A DNA stretch of 30,826 nt from JAJRXG01 sp038523965 (lineage in GTDB: Bacteria; Bacteroidota; Bacteroidia; Chitinophagales; Saprospiraceae), in the NCBI GenBank assembly GCA_038523965.1, contig JBCBIX010000023.1:1-30826 (forward strand). Reading direction: 5' to 3'. The position numbers were made by a program, and so were the translations under genes. The first letter of the stretch is position 1; the number at the start of each line of letters is the position of its first letter. Positions 17,901 to 24,710 of this stretch are shown here, piece by piece. Below the pieces are notes generated by a model. The model was given only the letters and a program-made list of their open reading frames with translations. It was not told the DNA's origin and did no database searches.

Positions 17901-18244
17901 TCCTTAACGACTGCAAACGCCTCTGGCAATATCTCTTTGAGGATATCCTCTAAGTGACCATCACGATCCTTGATATGAGAGTCGATCTCGTTATACAGCT
18001 CTTCTTTGGCCAGAATATCGGTCTCAGCATCTACCTGTGCTCTTAGCTCAGCGATGTCCTGATTTATACCTTCGAGATGCGCATCGATACGACCTCTTAA
18101 TTCGATGGTTTTCTCTCTCAGTTCATCATGACTGAGGCCTGCATAACTCTTGAAATGCGAATTGATATCTCCTACTATCGGCGAGTATCCTTTGACATCT
18201 CTCTCATGCTTTGTTCCGAATACCTTCTTAAAAATTGAAATCAT
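14933..18244 (-). CDS. secA: Preprotein translocase ATPase SecA
   Basis: The protein has 1103 residues, within the long range typical of Bacteroidota SecA (Escherichia coli SecA has 901). Visible motifs are Walker A GEGKT (192-196, in MQTGEGKTLVATLPAYLN), the Walker B-like MIDEVDSVLIDDARTPL (DEVD at 297-300), NMAGRGTDIKL, RQLRGRAGRQGDPGSSQF, and helical-wing elements with NIQREAIYKKR. The C-terminal zinc/SecB-binding tail has Cys1088, Cys1090, Cys1099 and His1100 (CPCGSGKKYKHCHG). Extra length is visible in an insert after GPVPKG (about 315-400). It drives post-translational export through SecYEG, the route to the periplasm for every signal-peptide protein in this window. The ATG at 18244 gives the normal MISIFKKVFG start. 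Confidence 0.98.
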   Translation of the reverse strand: MISIFKKVFGTKHERDVKGYSPIVGDINSHFKSYAGLSHDELREKTIELRGRIDAHLEGINQDIAELRAQVDAETDILAKEELYNEIDSHIKDRDGHLEDILKEILPEAFAVVKETARRFTENKTIVVKATEHDRGIAARSAYVTIDGDKAIWKNSWLAAGSEITWNMVHYDVQLIGGMVLHDGKVAEMQTGEGKTLVATLPAYLNGLSSQGVHVITVNDYLARRDCEWVGPIFQWLFLTIDCIDRYRPHSEQRRLAYQCDITYGTNNEFGFDYLRDNMVRSEDEMVQGKHHFAMIDEVDSVLIDDARTPLIISGPVPKGAEEQEYQELKPKIEKLISAQRKMAMSYLAEAKKGFAAGDQGAEEGQAGMALLRAYRALPKYRPLIKFLSQEGVKVALQKVENIYMREQSKEMFKVDAPLLFTIDEKNRNVELTDNGAEYLSKGESDTNFFVMPDLAAEMQVLDDAEKTDGTDRGEQRTALIQDFSVKSRRLHAVSQLLKAYTMFEKDEEYVVMDGQVKIVDEQTGRMMEGRRYSDGLHQALEAKESVKVGDITQTYATVTLQNYFRMYHKLCGMTGTAETESQELWDIYKLDVVVIPTNKPVIRDDREDLVYKTAREKYNAVIEEIDKLTAAGRPVLVGTTSVDISEKLSRMLQLKGIKHNVLNAKQHQREAEIVAEAGKPGNVTIATNMAGRGTDIKLTQEVKDAGGLAIIATERHDSRRVDRQLRGRAGRQGDPGSSQFYVSLEDNLMRLFNSERLAKVMDRLGHKEGEVLQHGMVTKSIERAQKKVEENNFGIRKRLLEYDDVMNIQREAIYKKRKNALSGDRLAVDLYNLFSSLTENIVNDYKAIDDYDAFRNECIRVLGYDPDIDQAAFNEAPLADLVEMLQQQTTEFYDTKFDRIVEILMPVIKRVQENEGHKFKRISIPFSDGSKRTLPIAANLENGIETEGRSVVQDIEKAVSLAIIDDTWKEHLRSMDELKDSVQSASFEQKDPLVIYKMEAYELFERLIYSINEDVSSYLMKGKLLINTNDNLKEAKSQKTDLSKTRTSRLSSEEQARRAAAEGVSAPRTRPLTFVRDDKKVGRNDPCPCGSGKKYKHCHGRR

Positions 18245-18595
18245 ATCCCTGTCTTGTGGTCTGACTTGCAGATGGCGATTAGTGTGCGATTATCATTCCA
18301 CACTGGCGTGGACTGTCACACTGGCCATTATTATCAGATTCAAAGGTATGTCCTCATCACACAATTGTGCTGTGTAGAAGTCACCCTTCGTCGTCAAATT
18401 TGACAGTTCTATCCCTTGGGCGCTTCCCTTTAGACCTCGTCACGACAAAGCGACACTTCACTCACAGCTCCAGATGGCTCACCTGACATCTTGAACACTG
18501 ACGCGTTCAAAGGTCTGCCAGATTGACTCAGAACCTTGGATGGCAGATAATTTGATCTTTGCACCCTTTTCTGAACAGAAGTACGCCAACATCGC
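18245..18595. other. Divergent intergenic region between secA and grpE
   Basis: These 351 bases separate secA (-) and grpE (+) and must carry both promoters. No CIRCE heat-shock element is visible. The only tidy structure is a 12-bp perfect palindrome, listed separately. Two open frames on the minus strand here run into grpE in another frame and are not genes. Confidence 0.5.
18393..18404. promoter_or_regulatory. 12-bp perfect palindrome between secA and grpE
   Basis: The sequence is GTCAAATTTGAC. It lies midway between two divergent housekeeping genes, a suitable place for an operator. There is no further support, and it may be chance. Confidence 0.2.
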
Positions 18596-19168
18596 ATGGA
18601 GATAGATGACACACGCCAAGAGATAATGGACCAAGAACAAGGGATTGATATCGATGAAAATAACACTGAGGTAGATTCCTCTGCCGAGGAACATGAGGAA
18701 GAAAGCGAAGCTTCAGAAAGTCAAATTATCCAGTTGGAAAAAGAGCTTAGTGAAGCCAAGGATAAGTATATCCGCCTCTATGCCGAATTCGACAATTACA
18801 AGAAAAGAACGGTCAAGGAAAGAGTTGATCTGATCAGTAACGCAGGTCGCGAGATGATCACGGCTTTGTTGCCAGTGTTAGATGATTTTGACCGAGCGAA
18901 GAAGAGTGCAGATGACGATTCGTCGCAAGAGGTGTTTTCTGAAGGAGTATCACTCGTCTACAATAAGCTTCATGGACTCATGAAAAGTAAAGGGGTAGAA
19001 GTGATGCAGAGTACAGGAGAAACGTTTGATCCAGAGTTGCACGAGGCAATCACTGAGATTCCTGCACCATCAGAAGAGATGAAAGGAAAGATTATCGATA
19101 CCATCGAAAATGGCTACACGCTTAACGATAAAATCATCCGGCATGCCAAGGTGGTCGTCGGCAAATAA
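18596..19168 (+). CDS. grpE: GrpE, nucleotide exchange factor for DnaK
   Basis: The protein has 190 residues. An acidic, disordered N-terminus (about 1-42) is followed by a long coiled-coil helix with QLEKELSEAKDKYIRLYAEF and DNYKKRTVKERVDL. The compact beta-domain ends with the GrpE signature GETFDPELHEAITEIPAP ... GYTLNDKIIRHAKVVVGK. It releases ADP from DnaK in the cytoplasm. It is first in a plus-strand operon with dnaJ, 22 bases ahead of it. dnaK is not in the window. A later in-frame ATG at codon 11 is possible; the acidic tail makes the choice uncertain. Confidence 0.96.
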   Translation: MEIDDTRQEIMDQEQGIDIDENNTEVDSSAEEHEEESEASESQIIQLEKELSEAKDKYIRLYAEFDNYKKRTVKERVDLISNAGREMITALLPVLDDFDRAKKSADDDSSQEVFSEGVSLVYNKLHGLMKSKGVEVMQSTGETFDPELHEAITEIPAPSEEMKGKIIDTIENGYTLNDKIIRHAKVVVGK

Positions 19169-19190
19169 CCTAATGGACAAGCGATCATAG

Positions 19191-20351
19191 ATGGCTGATA
19201 AGAGAGATTACTACGAGGTACTCGGTGTACCCAAGAATGCGGAGCAGGATGCCATCAAGAAGGCCTATCGCAAAGTAGCGCTGAAGTACCACCCAGACCG
19301 CAATCCCGATAACAAGGAGGCGGAAGAAAAATTCAAGGAGGCCGCCGAAGCCTACGAGATCTTGAGTGATGGTGACAAGCGGGCACGGTACGATAGATTT
19401 GGCCATGCCGGTGTATCGGGTAATGCCGGAGGATTCCAGGGTGGTTCCATGAACATGGAGGACATCTTCGAGCACTTCGGAGATATTTTCGGTGATGGGG
19501 GAAGTCCTTTTGAGAGCTTCTTTGGTGGAAGTAGATCAGGCTCTCGGACTTCTCGTGGTCAGCGAGGCTCCAACCTGCGGATCAAGGTAGCCTTGACGAT
19601 GGAGGAAATCTCTAAAGGCATCACCAAGAAAATTAAGGTCAAAAAGCAGATGGTATGTGACCTCTGCGGAGGGACAGGTGCGAAAGACTCCAACTCGGTT
19701 ACTACTTGTGCGACGTGTAACGGGTCAGGTTATGTAAGACAAGTGCGTAGTACCTTCCTCGGACAGATGCAGACAACCGTGGTATGTCCCACCTGCAATG
19801 GATCGGGTAAAACTATATCTGCACCATGTCCTAAGTGCAAAGGAGATGGGCGTATCTACGGCGAAGAAACCATCGAAATTGAAATACCTGCGGGCGTTGG
19901 AGAGGGTATGCAATTGTCCATGCGCGGAAAGGGAAATGCCGGTAAAAATGGAGGACCAGCCGGGGACCTCATCATTGTGATCGAAGAGATCCCACATGAG
20001 AGCTTCATCCGTGACGGGAACAATATCATTTATGATCTCTTCTTGAACTTCGCAGATGCGGCACTTGGCACCTCTGTACAAGTACCAACCCTTGACGGCA
20101 AGGTCAAGGTCAAGATTCCACCAGGTACTCCAGCGGGCAAGATCTTCAGGCTTAAGAGCAAAGGATTCCCCGAGGTACAGGGGTATAGCAAGGGTGATCA
20201 ACTCATCAATGTCAATCTCTGGACGCCCAAAAAACTAAGTGACAAGGAGCGAAGCCTACTTGAACAGATGCGCGAGATGCCGGGATTCGATCCTGCACCA
20301 GATAAGAACGAAAAAGGATTCTTCGAACGCATGAAGGACTTCTTTGAATAG
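19191..20351 (+). CDS. dnaJ: DnaJ (Hsp40) co-chaperone
   Basis: The protein has 386 residues with full type I architecture. The J domain holds the HPD motif at 34-36 and the QDAIKKAYRKVALKYHPD helix. A Gly/Phe-rich region follows (about 75-125). The zinc domain at 156-220 has four CxxCxGxG repeats (CDLCGGTG, CATCNGSG, CPTCNGSG, CPKCKGDG). The C-terminal substrate-binding domains carry the usual VPTLDGKVKVKIPPGTPAGK. It stimulates DnaK ATPase and delivers unfolded clients in the cytoplasm. It follows grpE, and its last codons overlap the TTG start of the GldH-like gene. Confidence 0.97.
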   Translation: MADKRDYYEVLGVPKNAEQDAIKKAYRKVALKYHPDRNPDNKEAEEKFKEAAEAYEILSDGDKRARYDRFGHAGVSGNAGGFQGGSMNMEDIFEHFGDIFGDGGSPFESFFGGSRSGSRTSRGQRGSNLRIKVALTMEEISKGITKKIKVKKQMVCDLCGGTGAKDSNSVTTCATCNGSGYVRQVRSTFLGQMQTTVVCPTCNGSGKTISAPCPKCKGDGRIYGEETIEIEIPAGVGEGMQLSMRGKGNAGKNGGPAGDLIIVIEEIPHESFIRDGNNIIYDLFLNFADAALGTSVQVPTLDGKVKVKIPPGTPAGKIFRLKSKGFPEVQGYSKGDQLINVNLWTPKKLSDKERSLLEQMREMPGFDPAPDKNEKGFFERMKDFFE

Positions 20352-20814
20352 GATTATTTCGGGCACCATTGGCCTTCTCTTAGCCAGTTTACTCTGCATG
20401 CAGTGTAGTCTCAACAATGGGTTCAATACAATCTCGGAGCATGAGCTCGGTGATCCCTGGACCTATGATGATCCGATCAAATTAGCTGTCAAAGAGATCA
20501 AATCCGCCGACAAACTTGGTATCGCGGTCATCCATGATGAGACCTTCGGATACCAGAACTTGTACATCCGCTTCCGACTCTTGGCAGGAGCGGATACTAT
20601 GATGATAGAGGATGTATCTATCCCTCTATCTAACGGTAAAGGCCAATGGCTCGGAACTCCATCAGGCACATCATACCGATACAGTCATCTGCTTACCAAA
20701 ATAGAGTTTGCCTTGGATTCAATACCCTCGTCTTCTATCATGACAATCCATCAGCATTCACGCGAGGAAGCTTTGTCTGGAATCACAGAGATCGCTATTG
20801 GCAACTTTCGCTAA
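20344..20814 (+). CDS. GldH-like lipoprotein (gliding-motility lipoprotein family)
   Basis: The protein has 156 residues. An N-terminal hydrophobic signal leads to Cys21; the lipobox (LLCMQC) has an unusual Gln before the Cys. The body matches the GldH pattern as I know it: a Trp near the start (DPWTYDDPIKL), YQNLYIRFRLL, a polar segment ending GKGQWLGTPSG (98-108), and a closing SGITEIAIGNF. GldH is a lipoprotein needed for gliding and for T9SS-linked functions in Flavobacterium, which fits the T9SS substrate in this window. The start is TTG at 20344, overlapping the dnaJ stop by 8 bases; no ATG lies before the signal peptide. Placement after dnaJ suggests co-transcription. The family call is by motif only. 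Confidence 0.6.
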   Translation: MNRIISGTIGLLLASLLCMQCSLNNGFNTISEHELGDPWTYDDPIKLAVKEIKSADKLGIAVIHDETFGYQNLYIRFRLLAGADTMMIEDVSIPLSNGKGQWLGTPSGTSYRYSHLLTKIEFALDSIPSSSIMTIHQHSREEALSGITEIAIGNFR

Positions 20815-20945
20815 ATGAACTAAGTAGTCTCCGTACGGATGTGATTGTATTACCCCATTGGGTCCGCTCTGATTCGTCAAAGAATTGGTAGACTGTTAGT
20901 CGGAGGGTGAAGTCGAATTGAATTCAGTAGGGATCGTTTGAATCC

Positions 20946-22058
20946 TTATAATTCTAACCTGCCATGCCTCATTTCTGCGATAATTCGTCCATTGCCAATG
21001 CCAGGATGTGACCCTTCCAGATAGATTTCATTGCGGTCGCGATCTCGAACAGACACATCAAGGCCTGATGGATAATCCACCTTGGTATATTCTGCGTCTA
21101 CAGTAAGTTGATAACCACCGTCAGGACGAATATCATAGCGTGTATGCTCTGAATCGATTATAAATTGATCAAATTCTGCAGCCAAGTGTTTTATTTCAAC
21201 ACTGCCGTGCTGAGTATCAAAGTCTCCTTGATTATGCAGCGTTCCGATCGTGACATGGGTATACTTGGTATCAATGAAGAATCCTTCTGCCTTTTCGATT
21301 TGAAATTTGTTGTATTTGCCTTCACTGGTGATGCGACCTGCAGACTGAATATCGAATCTATCATACTTGGCCTCAATCGTCATATCAGTCATATTACCCA
21401 TCTGATAGATCGAGTATTTGGAGGTCATATCGACTTCTTGTGCATCGCCGATGGACAGGGTACTGTGTTTCGCATTGATGGTCAAGTTGCCGGTAACGTC
21501 TCCTGCACTAAATGACTTGACATATCCCAAGTCAAGGAGCAGCTCTCCTCCCACATTTTGAATCTGCCCATTGCCATATTTTAACTCTACACGGAGGTCA
21601 TTGTCGACATCCGCCAAGGCGATATCACCATACTTGTTTTCTACTCGCACCTTTGACTGCCGAGGGACATGGATTTTATAATTGATTCGGAAGTTTTCGC
21701 TCTTTTTCGTCCAATTATTGTTTTGGTTTTGGATGGATGTCTCTGCAGTGAGTCGCGAGCCACCACCAGATAGGTCGATGTCGATACGATTAAATATTTG
21801 GTCCGCACGATTTTTCGATTTGGCTTCGACTTTTATCGTGATTTCTACTTTGGCAGTGCTCGTTTCACTCGTTGTCAGTTCGATATTTCCATATCGATTC
21901 GTAAGGGTAATGACCGGTTCATCTGTAGTAAAATCGTATGATTCGGTGATCACCTCAGTATAGACCTGCCATTCACCTTGGGTACCATGAGCAGAGCTGT
22001 GCCATGCCAGGAGCAGCGCTATTATCAGCACGGTTAGTTTAGTAATAGATCGTGTCAT
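20946..22058 (-). CDS. Secreted beta-helix repeat protein, DUF4097-like
   Basis: The protein has 370 residues: a signal peptide (about 1-24), a pre-domain with VITLTNRYGNIELTTSETST, and then a long array of short units with a Lys/His-Tyr/His pair and a following aliphatic strand (VENKYGDIALADVD, VELKYGNGQIQNV, TIEAKYDRFDIQSAGR, TSEGKYNKFQIEKA, FIDTKYTHVTIGTL, VDAEYTKVDYPSG). Such units are typical of DUF4097 and adhesin-like solenoids. The spacing of about 20 residues suggests a right-handed beta-helix. The location is periplasmic or outer membrane; the role is unknown. It is the last gene of an operon with an ECF sigma factor and anti-sigma-like protein, and overlaps the latter by 20 bases, so it is a likely sensor or effector of that system. 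Confidence 0.8.
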   Translation of the reverse strand: MTRSITKLTVLIIALLLAWHSSAHGTQGEWQVYTEVITESYDFTTDEPVITLTNRYGNIELTTSETSTAKVEITIKVEAKSKNRADQIFNRIDIDLSGGGSRLTAETSIQNQNNNWTKKSENFRINYKIHVPRQSKVRVENKYGDIALADVDNDLRVELKYGNGQIQNVGGELLLDLGYVKSFSAGDVTGNLTINAKHSTLSIGDAQEVDMTSKYSIYQMGNMTDMTIEAKYDRFDIQSAGRITSEGKYNKFQIEKAEGFFIDTKYTHVTIGTLHNQGDFDTQHGSVEIKHLAAEFDQFIIDSEHTRYDIRPDGGYQLTVDAEYTKVDYPSGLDVSVRDRDRNEIYLEGSHPGIGNGRIIAEMRHGRLEL

Positions 22059-22557
22059 TTGTATTGTCCTTTTGGTCGGTGACCTGTTCTAAGATATGCT
22101 GGAGAAGACTCAGCTTGGTTTGTTGGTTCTCGATAAGTGCTTGGAGGATAAACTCACGGTACTCTCCACGAGCATTCAGGTATTCTTCCCGTAGTTGGAT
22201 ATCGATTTCGTCCAGTTCTCGCAGATCCTCTTTTATAAGTTGATCATCGTGTGTTTGATTGATCGCTTCCTGTGTAGCATAGATGGCTGACTGATAGTAG
22301 GATTCCACCTCTTCAAATGATTCGATCTCAGCGTACTCCATCGGAGTAGTGCCTTCAGTATGTGGTTTGGCGAAATGGTAGACGGCATATCCTGTAGCTA
22401 ATATACCTGCAGCGATTAATAGCATTTTAAATCGTCCAAAACCGCTCTGTTCAGGAGTATCTAACTCTTTTTCGATGTTGTGCCAGATGTGGTCTGGAGC
22501 GCGCTGATCGTCCCAATCGGAGCGTCGGCTGATGATGTATTTTTCTAATGCGTCCAT
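22039..22557 (-). CDS. Anti-sigma-like single-span membrane protein
   Basis: The protein has 172 residues. The N-terminal 40 residues (MDALEKYIISRRSDWDDQRA, then PDHIWHNIEKEL) match the short anti-sigma opening common in Bacteroidota. One membrane span lies at about 44-63. The outer part (about 75-160) is highly helical and acidic (EIESFEEVESYYQSAIYATQ, LRELDEIDIQLREEYLNARG), likely a coiled-coil sensor. It sits four bases after an ECF sigma gene and overlaps the following beta-helix gene by 20 bases, so all three are co-translated. No zinc-binding motif is present. The role follows from context and the N-terminal pattern. Confidence 0.75.
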   Translation of the reverse strand: MDALEKYIISRRSDWDDQRAPDHIWHNIEKELDTPEQSGFGRFKMLLIAAGILATGYAVYHFAKPHTEGTTPMEYAEIESFEEVESYYQSAIYATQEAINQTHDDQLIKEDLRELDEIDIQLREEYLNARGEYREFILQALIENQQTKLSLLQHILEQVTDQKDNTNDTIYY

Positions 22558-22561
22558 AGTA

Positions 22562-23098
22562 TTATCTCCTTGAGATCATGGATCTCAGTTTTTTCTTTGC
22601 TCTACTGTATTGCGACTTAGATGTAGCTACCGAGATGTCGAGAATGTCGCTGATCTCACCATGATCATAACCATCGATCAGATAGAGAGTCAGGATGGTC
22701 CGATATCCATCTGGTAGTTTGGCAATGGCGGATTTTATCGAAGTCATAGACAAGCCCTCCTCATTCATCGGAAGCTCTTCAGCCCGATCAGGTGTTTCGT
22801 CGAGGTAGACCATTGCCACACCTTTGCGACGAACAGTCGAGATGCTGTTGTTGATCACTATCCGCTTGATCCAAGCACCTGGTGTTGCGGAGTAGTTGTA
22901 ACTGTCGATCGCTCTAAACACATCCAAAAAGGAAGTCTGTAATATATCCTCAGCCTTGTGTGTGTCCCCCACGATGCGTAGCGCCACATTGTACATCGCA
23001 TCACAATAATCCTCATACAGTTGCCGCTGAGCTTGTCGTTCTCCTCTCTTGCATCCCTCGATGAGGTCGCGGCGAAAATCTAATTGTTCAGCAGTCAA
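22562..23098 (-). CDS. ECF-type RNA polymerase sigma-70 factor
   Basis: The protein has 178 residues. Region 2 is at about 23-95 (YEDYCDAMYNVALRIVGDTH, EDILQTSFLDVFRAIDSYNY, PGAWIKRIVINNSISTVRRK). Region 4 is at about 120-178 (AIAKLPDGYRTILTLYLIDG, HGEISDILDISVATSKSQYS, RAKKKLRSMI). The start is TTG at 23098; the next in-frame ATG lies inside region 2, so it cannot be the start. The gene begins 24 bases after the MBL hydrolase stop and is followed after four bases by an anti-sigma-like gene. It differs clearly from the sigma factor at 10428 in sequence and partner, so the window holds two independent ECF circuits. Confidence 0.93.
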   Translation of the reverse strand: MTAEQLDFRRDLIEGCKRGERQAQRQLYEDYCDAMYNVALRIVGDTHKAEDILQTSFLDVFRAIDSYNYSATPGAWIKRIVINNSISTVRRKGVAMVYLDETPDRAEELPMNEEGLSMTSIKSAIAKLPDGYRTILTLYLIDGYDHGEISDILDISVATSKSQYSRAKKKLRSMISRR

Positions 23099-23122
23099 AT
23101 CTTAATGAAGGTCTTTCGACAA

Positions 23123-23803
23123 TCAAAGACGATACTTTTCTCGAGGGGGTTGCAGATGGCAGCCTTTAAAGAATGGATTGTTATTCTTCTCCTGCCCGAT
23201 AGTGGTCTGTGGCCCATGTCCAGGATAGACGATTGTTGTCTCAGGTAGTGGCATGAGCTTAGCCAGGATGCTACCGATGAGAGTCTGGTGATCTCCTCCA
23301 GGTAGGTCAGTCCTTCCGATGCTATTATAGAAAAGGACATCTCCGCCGATCAGCCACCCTTGTGTGGAAGCGTGAAGGCAGATACTACCTGGTGAGTGAC
23401 CAGGTGTGAGCAGGATGCTGAGAGGGATGCCACCGAGATCTACAGCATGGCCCTCCTCCAGGTAGCTGTGGATGGGTGGAGAACCTGCAAATGGGATACC
23501 GTAAGCCTTTGAGACAGCATCGCAGGACGCCAATACTGGTTCTTCGAGCCGATGCGCCTCCAGGTTGAGTCCATAACGATCGGCGACAAAAGCATTACCA
23601 AGGACATGATCGATATGACAGTGAGTATTGATCAGTCGTATCGGTGTTAAGGCATTACCATCGATGTAAGAACTAAGGGCTTGCTGCTCAGCCGTGGTCG
23701 CACACCCAGGATCAATGATGATGCACTCCTTCGTTATAGAGTGATTGAGAAGATATGTGTTCTCTTGGAAGGCGTTAAACGTGAAGTGATGTACCTGAAT
23801 CAT
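23123..23803 (-). CDS. Metallo-beta-lactamase-fold hydrolase (glyoxalase II-like)
   Basis: The protein has 226 residues and is cytoplasmic. The di-metal site is complete: His61, His63, Asp65 and His66 in THCHIDH; His136 in LTPGHSPGS; Asp155 in GGDVLFYNSIGRTD; His196 in VYPGHGP. This pattern and length fit the YcbL/glyoxalase II-like hydrolases that cleave thioesters such as hydroxyacyl-glutathione or analogues; the substrate here is not defined. The frame extends 16 codons upstream to 23851, but that extension would start inside a terminator hairpin, and MIQVHHFTFNAFQENTYLL is the family's normal start. It opens the operon that contains the ECF sigma factor. Confidence 0.9.
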   Translation of the reverse strand: MIQVHHFTFNAFQENTYLLNHSITKECIIIDPGCATTAEQQALSSYIDGNALTPIRLINTHCHIDHVLGNAFVADRYGLNLEAHRLEEPVLASCDAVSKAYGIPFAGSPPIHSYLEEGHAVDLGGIPLSILLTPGHSPGSICLHASTQGWLIGGDVLFYNSIGRTDLPGGDHQTLIGSILAKLMPLPETTIVYPGHGPQTTIGQEKNNNPFFKGCHLQPPREKYRL

Positions 23804-23830
23804 AGATCGAAGATCAAAGTTGTCAAGTAC

Positions 23831-23875
23831 AAAAACGAAAAAGGGGAGCACATGATCTGTATCACGTGACTCCCC
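23831..23875 (-). terminator. Intrinsic terminator of the two-repeat secreted protein gene
   Basis: The outer stem is GGGGAG (23843-23848) with CTCCCC (23870-23875). It continues inward as an 8-bp stem with one mismatch and one bulged base, loop CTGT. On the minus strand it is followed by TTTTTCGTTTTT. It lies about 35 bases past the stop at 23909 and separates that gene from the MBL operon. Confidence 0.8.
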
Positions 23876-23908
23876 TACAAGTCGTATGAAAAACTAATTA
23901 ACTATCTC

Positions 23909-24514
23909 TTAGATCGTAACGTAGTTGTAGAATATCTCACCACCGTTAGAAACGGCGATAGTATACTCTCCAGCTGGTAAGTCAGCCATGTTAAAACGCT
24001 TCGATACTGTTGTCTTTCCGATGTAAGACTTACTGTAGACCTCTTCAGAAGTCTCATTGTAGATACTTACGTTCACGTTGTTGCCAAGTGATAGTAGGTT
24101 GAAGTCGACAGTCTTGTCTTCGTTCACCCATACAGTTGGCTTAAATGTGATATCAGCCACGGGATTTACAAAGTCAACGCTATTCTCAGTGACAACCAGG
24201 TCAAGCTGCTCGACTTTCATCAAATCATTGATGAGGATCGTGTACTCCCCTTGTGGAAGTTGGCTGAGGTCATACTTTTTAGCCGTCTTATTAGCTGTAT
24301 AGATCTCATCAGAGAAGATTACTGCCCCTGATTCTGTGTAGATCTTGCAAGTCACCTTATCGGCAAACATGTTATCGAGACGGAGAACAATCTTCTTTGC
24401 TTCTCCAGCCTTTGACACATAGAGAGAAAATGGATTTTCTACAGCTGCGCTCGCGTTGAATGCGATGAATAACGCCGCTACAACTGTTGCTGTTTTGAAT
24501 AATACCTTGTTCAT
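23909..24514 (-). CDS. Secreted protein of two similar beta-sandwich halves
   Basis: The protein has 201 residues. A signal peptide runs to about residue 23 (ALFIAFNASA). Two similar halves follow, about 25-110 and 117-201, each ending in the same pattern: YDLSQLPQGEYTI (81-93) and FNMADLPAGEYTI (174-186), preceded by VTCKIYTESGAVIFSDEIY and VNVSIYNETSEEVYSKSYIG. This 'L.P.GEYTI' ending is like that of DUF3244 and T9SS sorting-domain beta-sandwiches. The second copy closes the protein (NYVTI) but lacks the YPNP start of a sorting domain. It is a single-gene unit with its own terminator, probably well expressed and periplasmic or extracellular. The function is unknown. Confidence 0.7.
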   Translation of the reverse strand: MNKVLFKTATVVAALFIAFNASAAVENPFSLYVSKAGEAKKIVLRLDNMFADKVTCKIYTESGAVIFSDEIYTANKTAKKYDLSQLPQGEYTILINDLMKVEQLDLVVTENSVDFVNPVADITFKPTVWVNEDKTVDFNLLSLGNNVNVSIYNETSEEVYSKSYIGKTTVSKRFNMADLPAGEYTIAVSNGGEIFYNYVTI

Positions 24515-24671
24515 GATGTGTGATTTTTTGTTTTAAAATCTGGTACAAAGATGGGGCTGCTTAAATGTTTAGATCTACCATTAAATTATCCATGTATACA
24601 ACAGAATTACCTCAGTAGGGGTTTACATGTATATTCTGTGTTAACTGAATTGTAATTTACCCTTATGAGGC

Positions 24672-24687
24672 CAAATTATTGTTTGGT
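24672..24687. promoter_or_regulatory. Inverted repeat upstream of the AraC-type regulator
   Basis: CCAAA and TTTGG are separated by six bases, ending 23 bases before the ATG of the AraC-type gene. This position suits an autoregulatory or promoter element. The arms are short, so confidence is low. Confidence 0.2.
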
Positions 24688-24710
24688 ATTACATTAAAAA
24701 AACTTTTAAT

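Noticed and set aside
18430..18694. Two minus-strand open frames before grpE
   Set aside because: They overlap the real grpE start, match no family and look like chance frames opposite coding DNA.
23804..23851. Sixteen-codon N-terminal extension of the MBL hydrolase
   Set aside because: It would start inside the terminator hairpin of the upstream gene, and the family normally begins at the later ATG.
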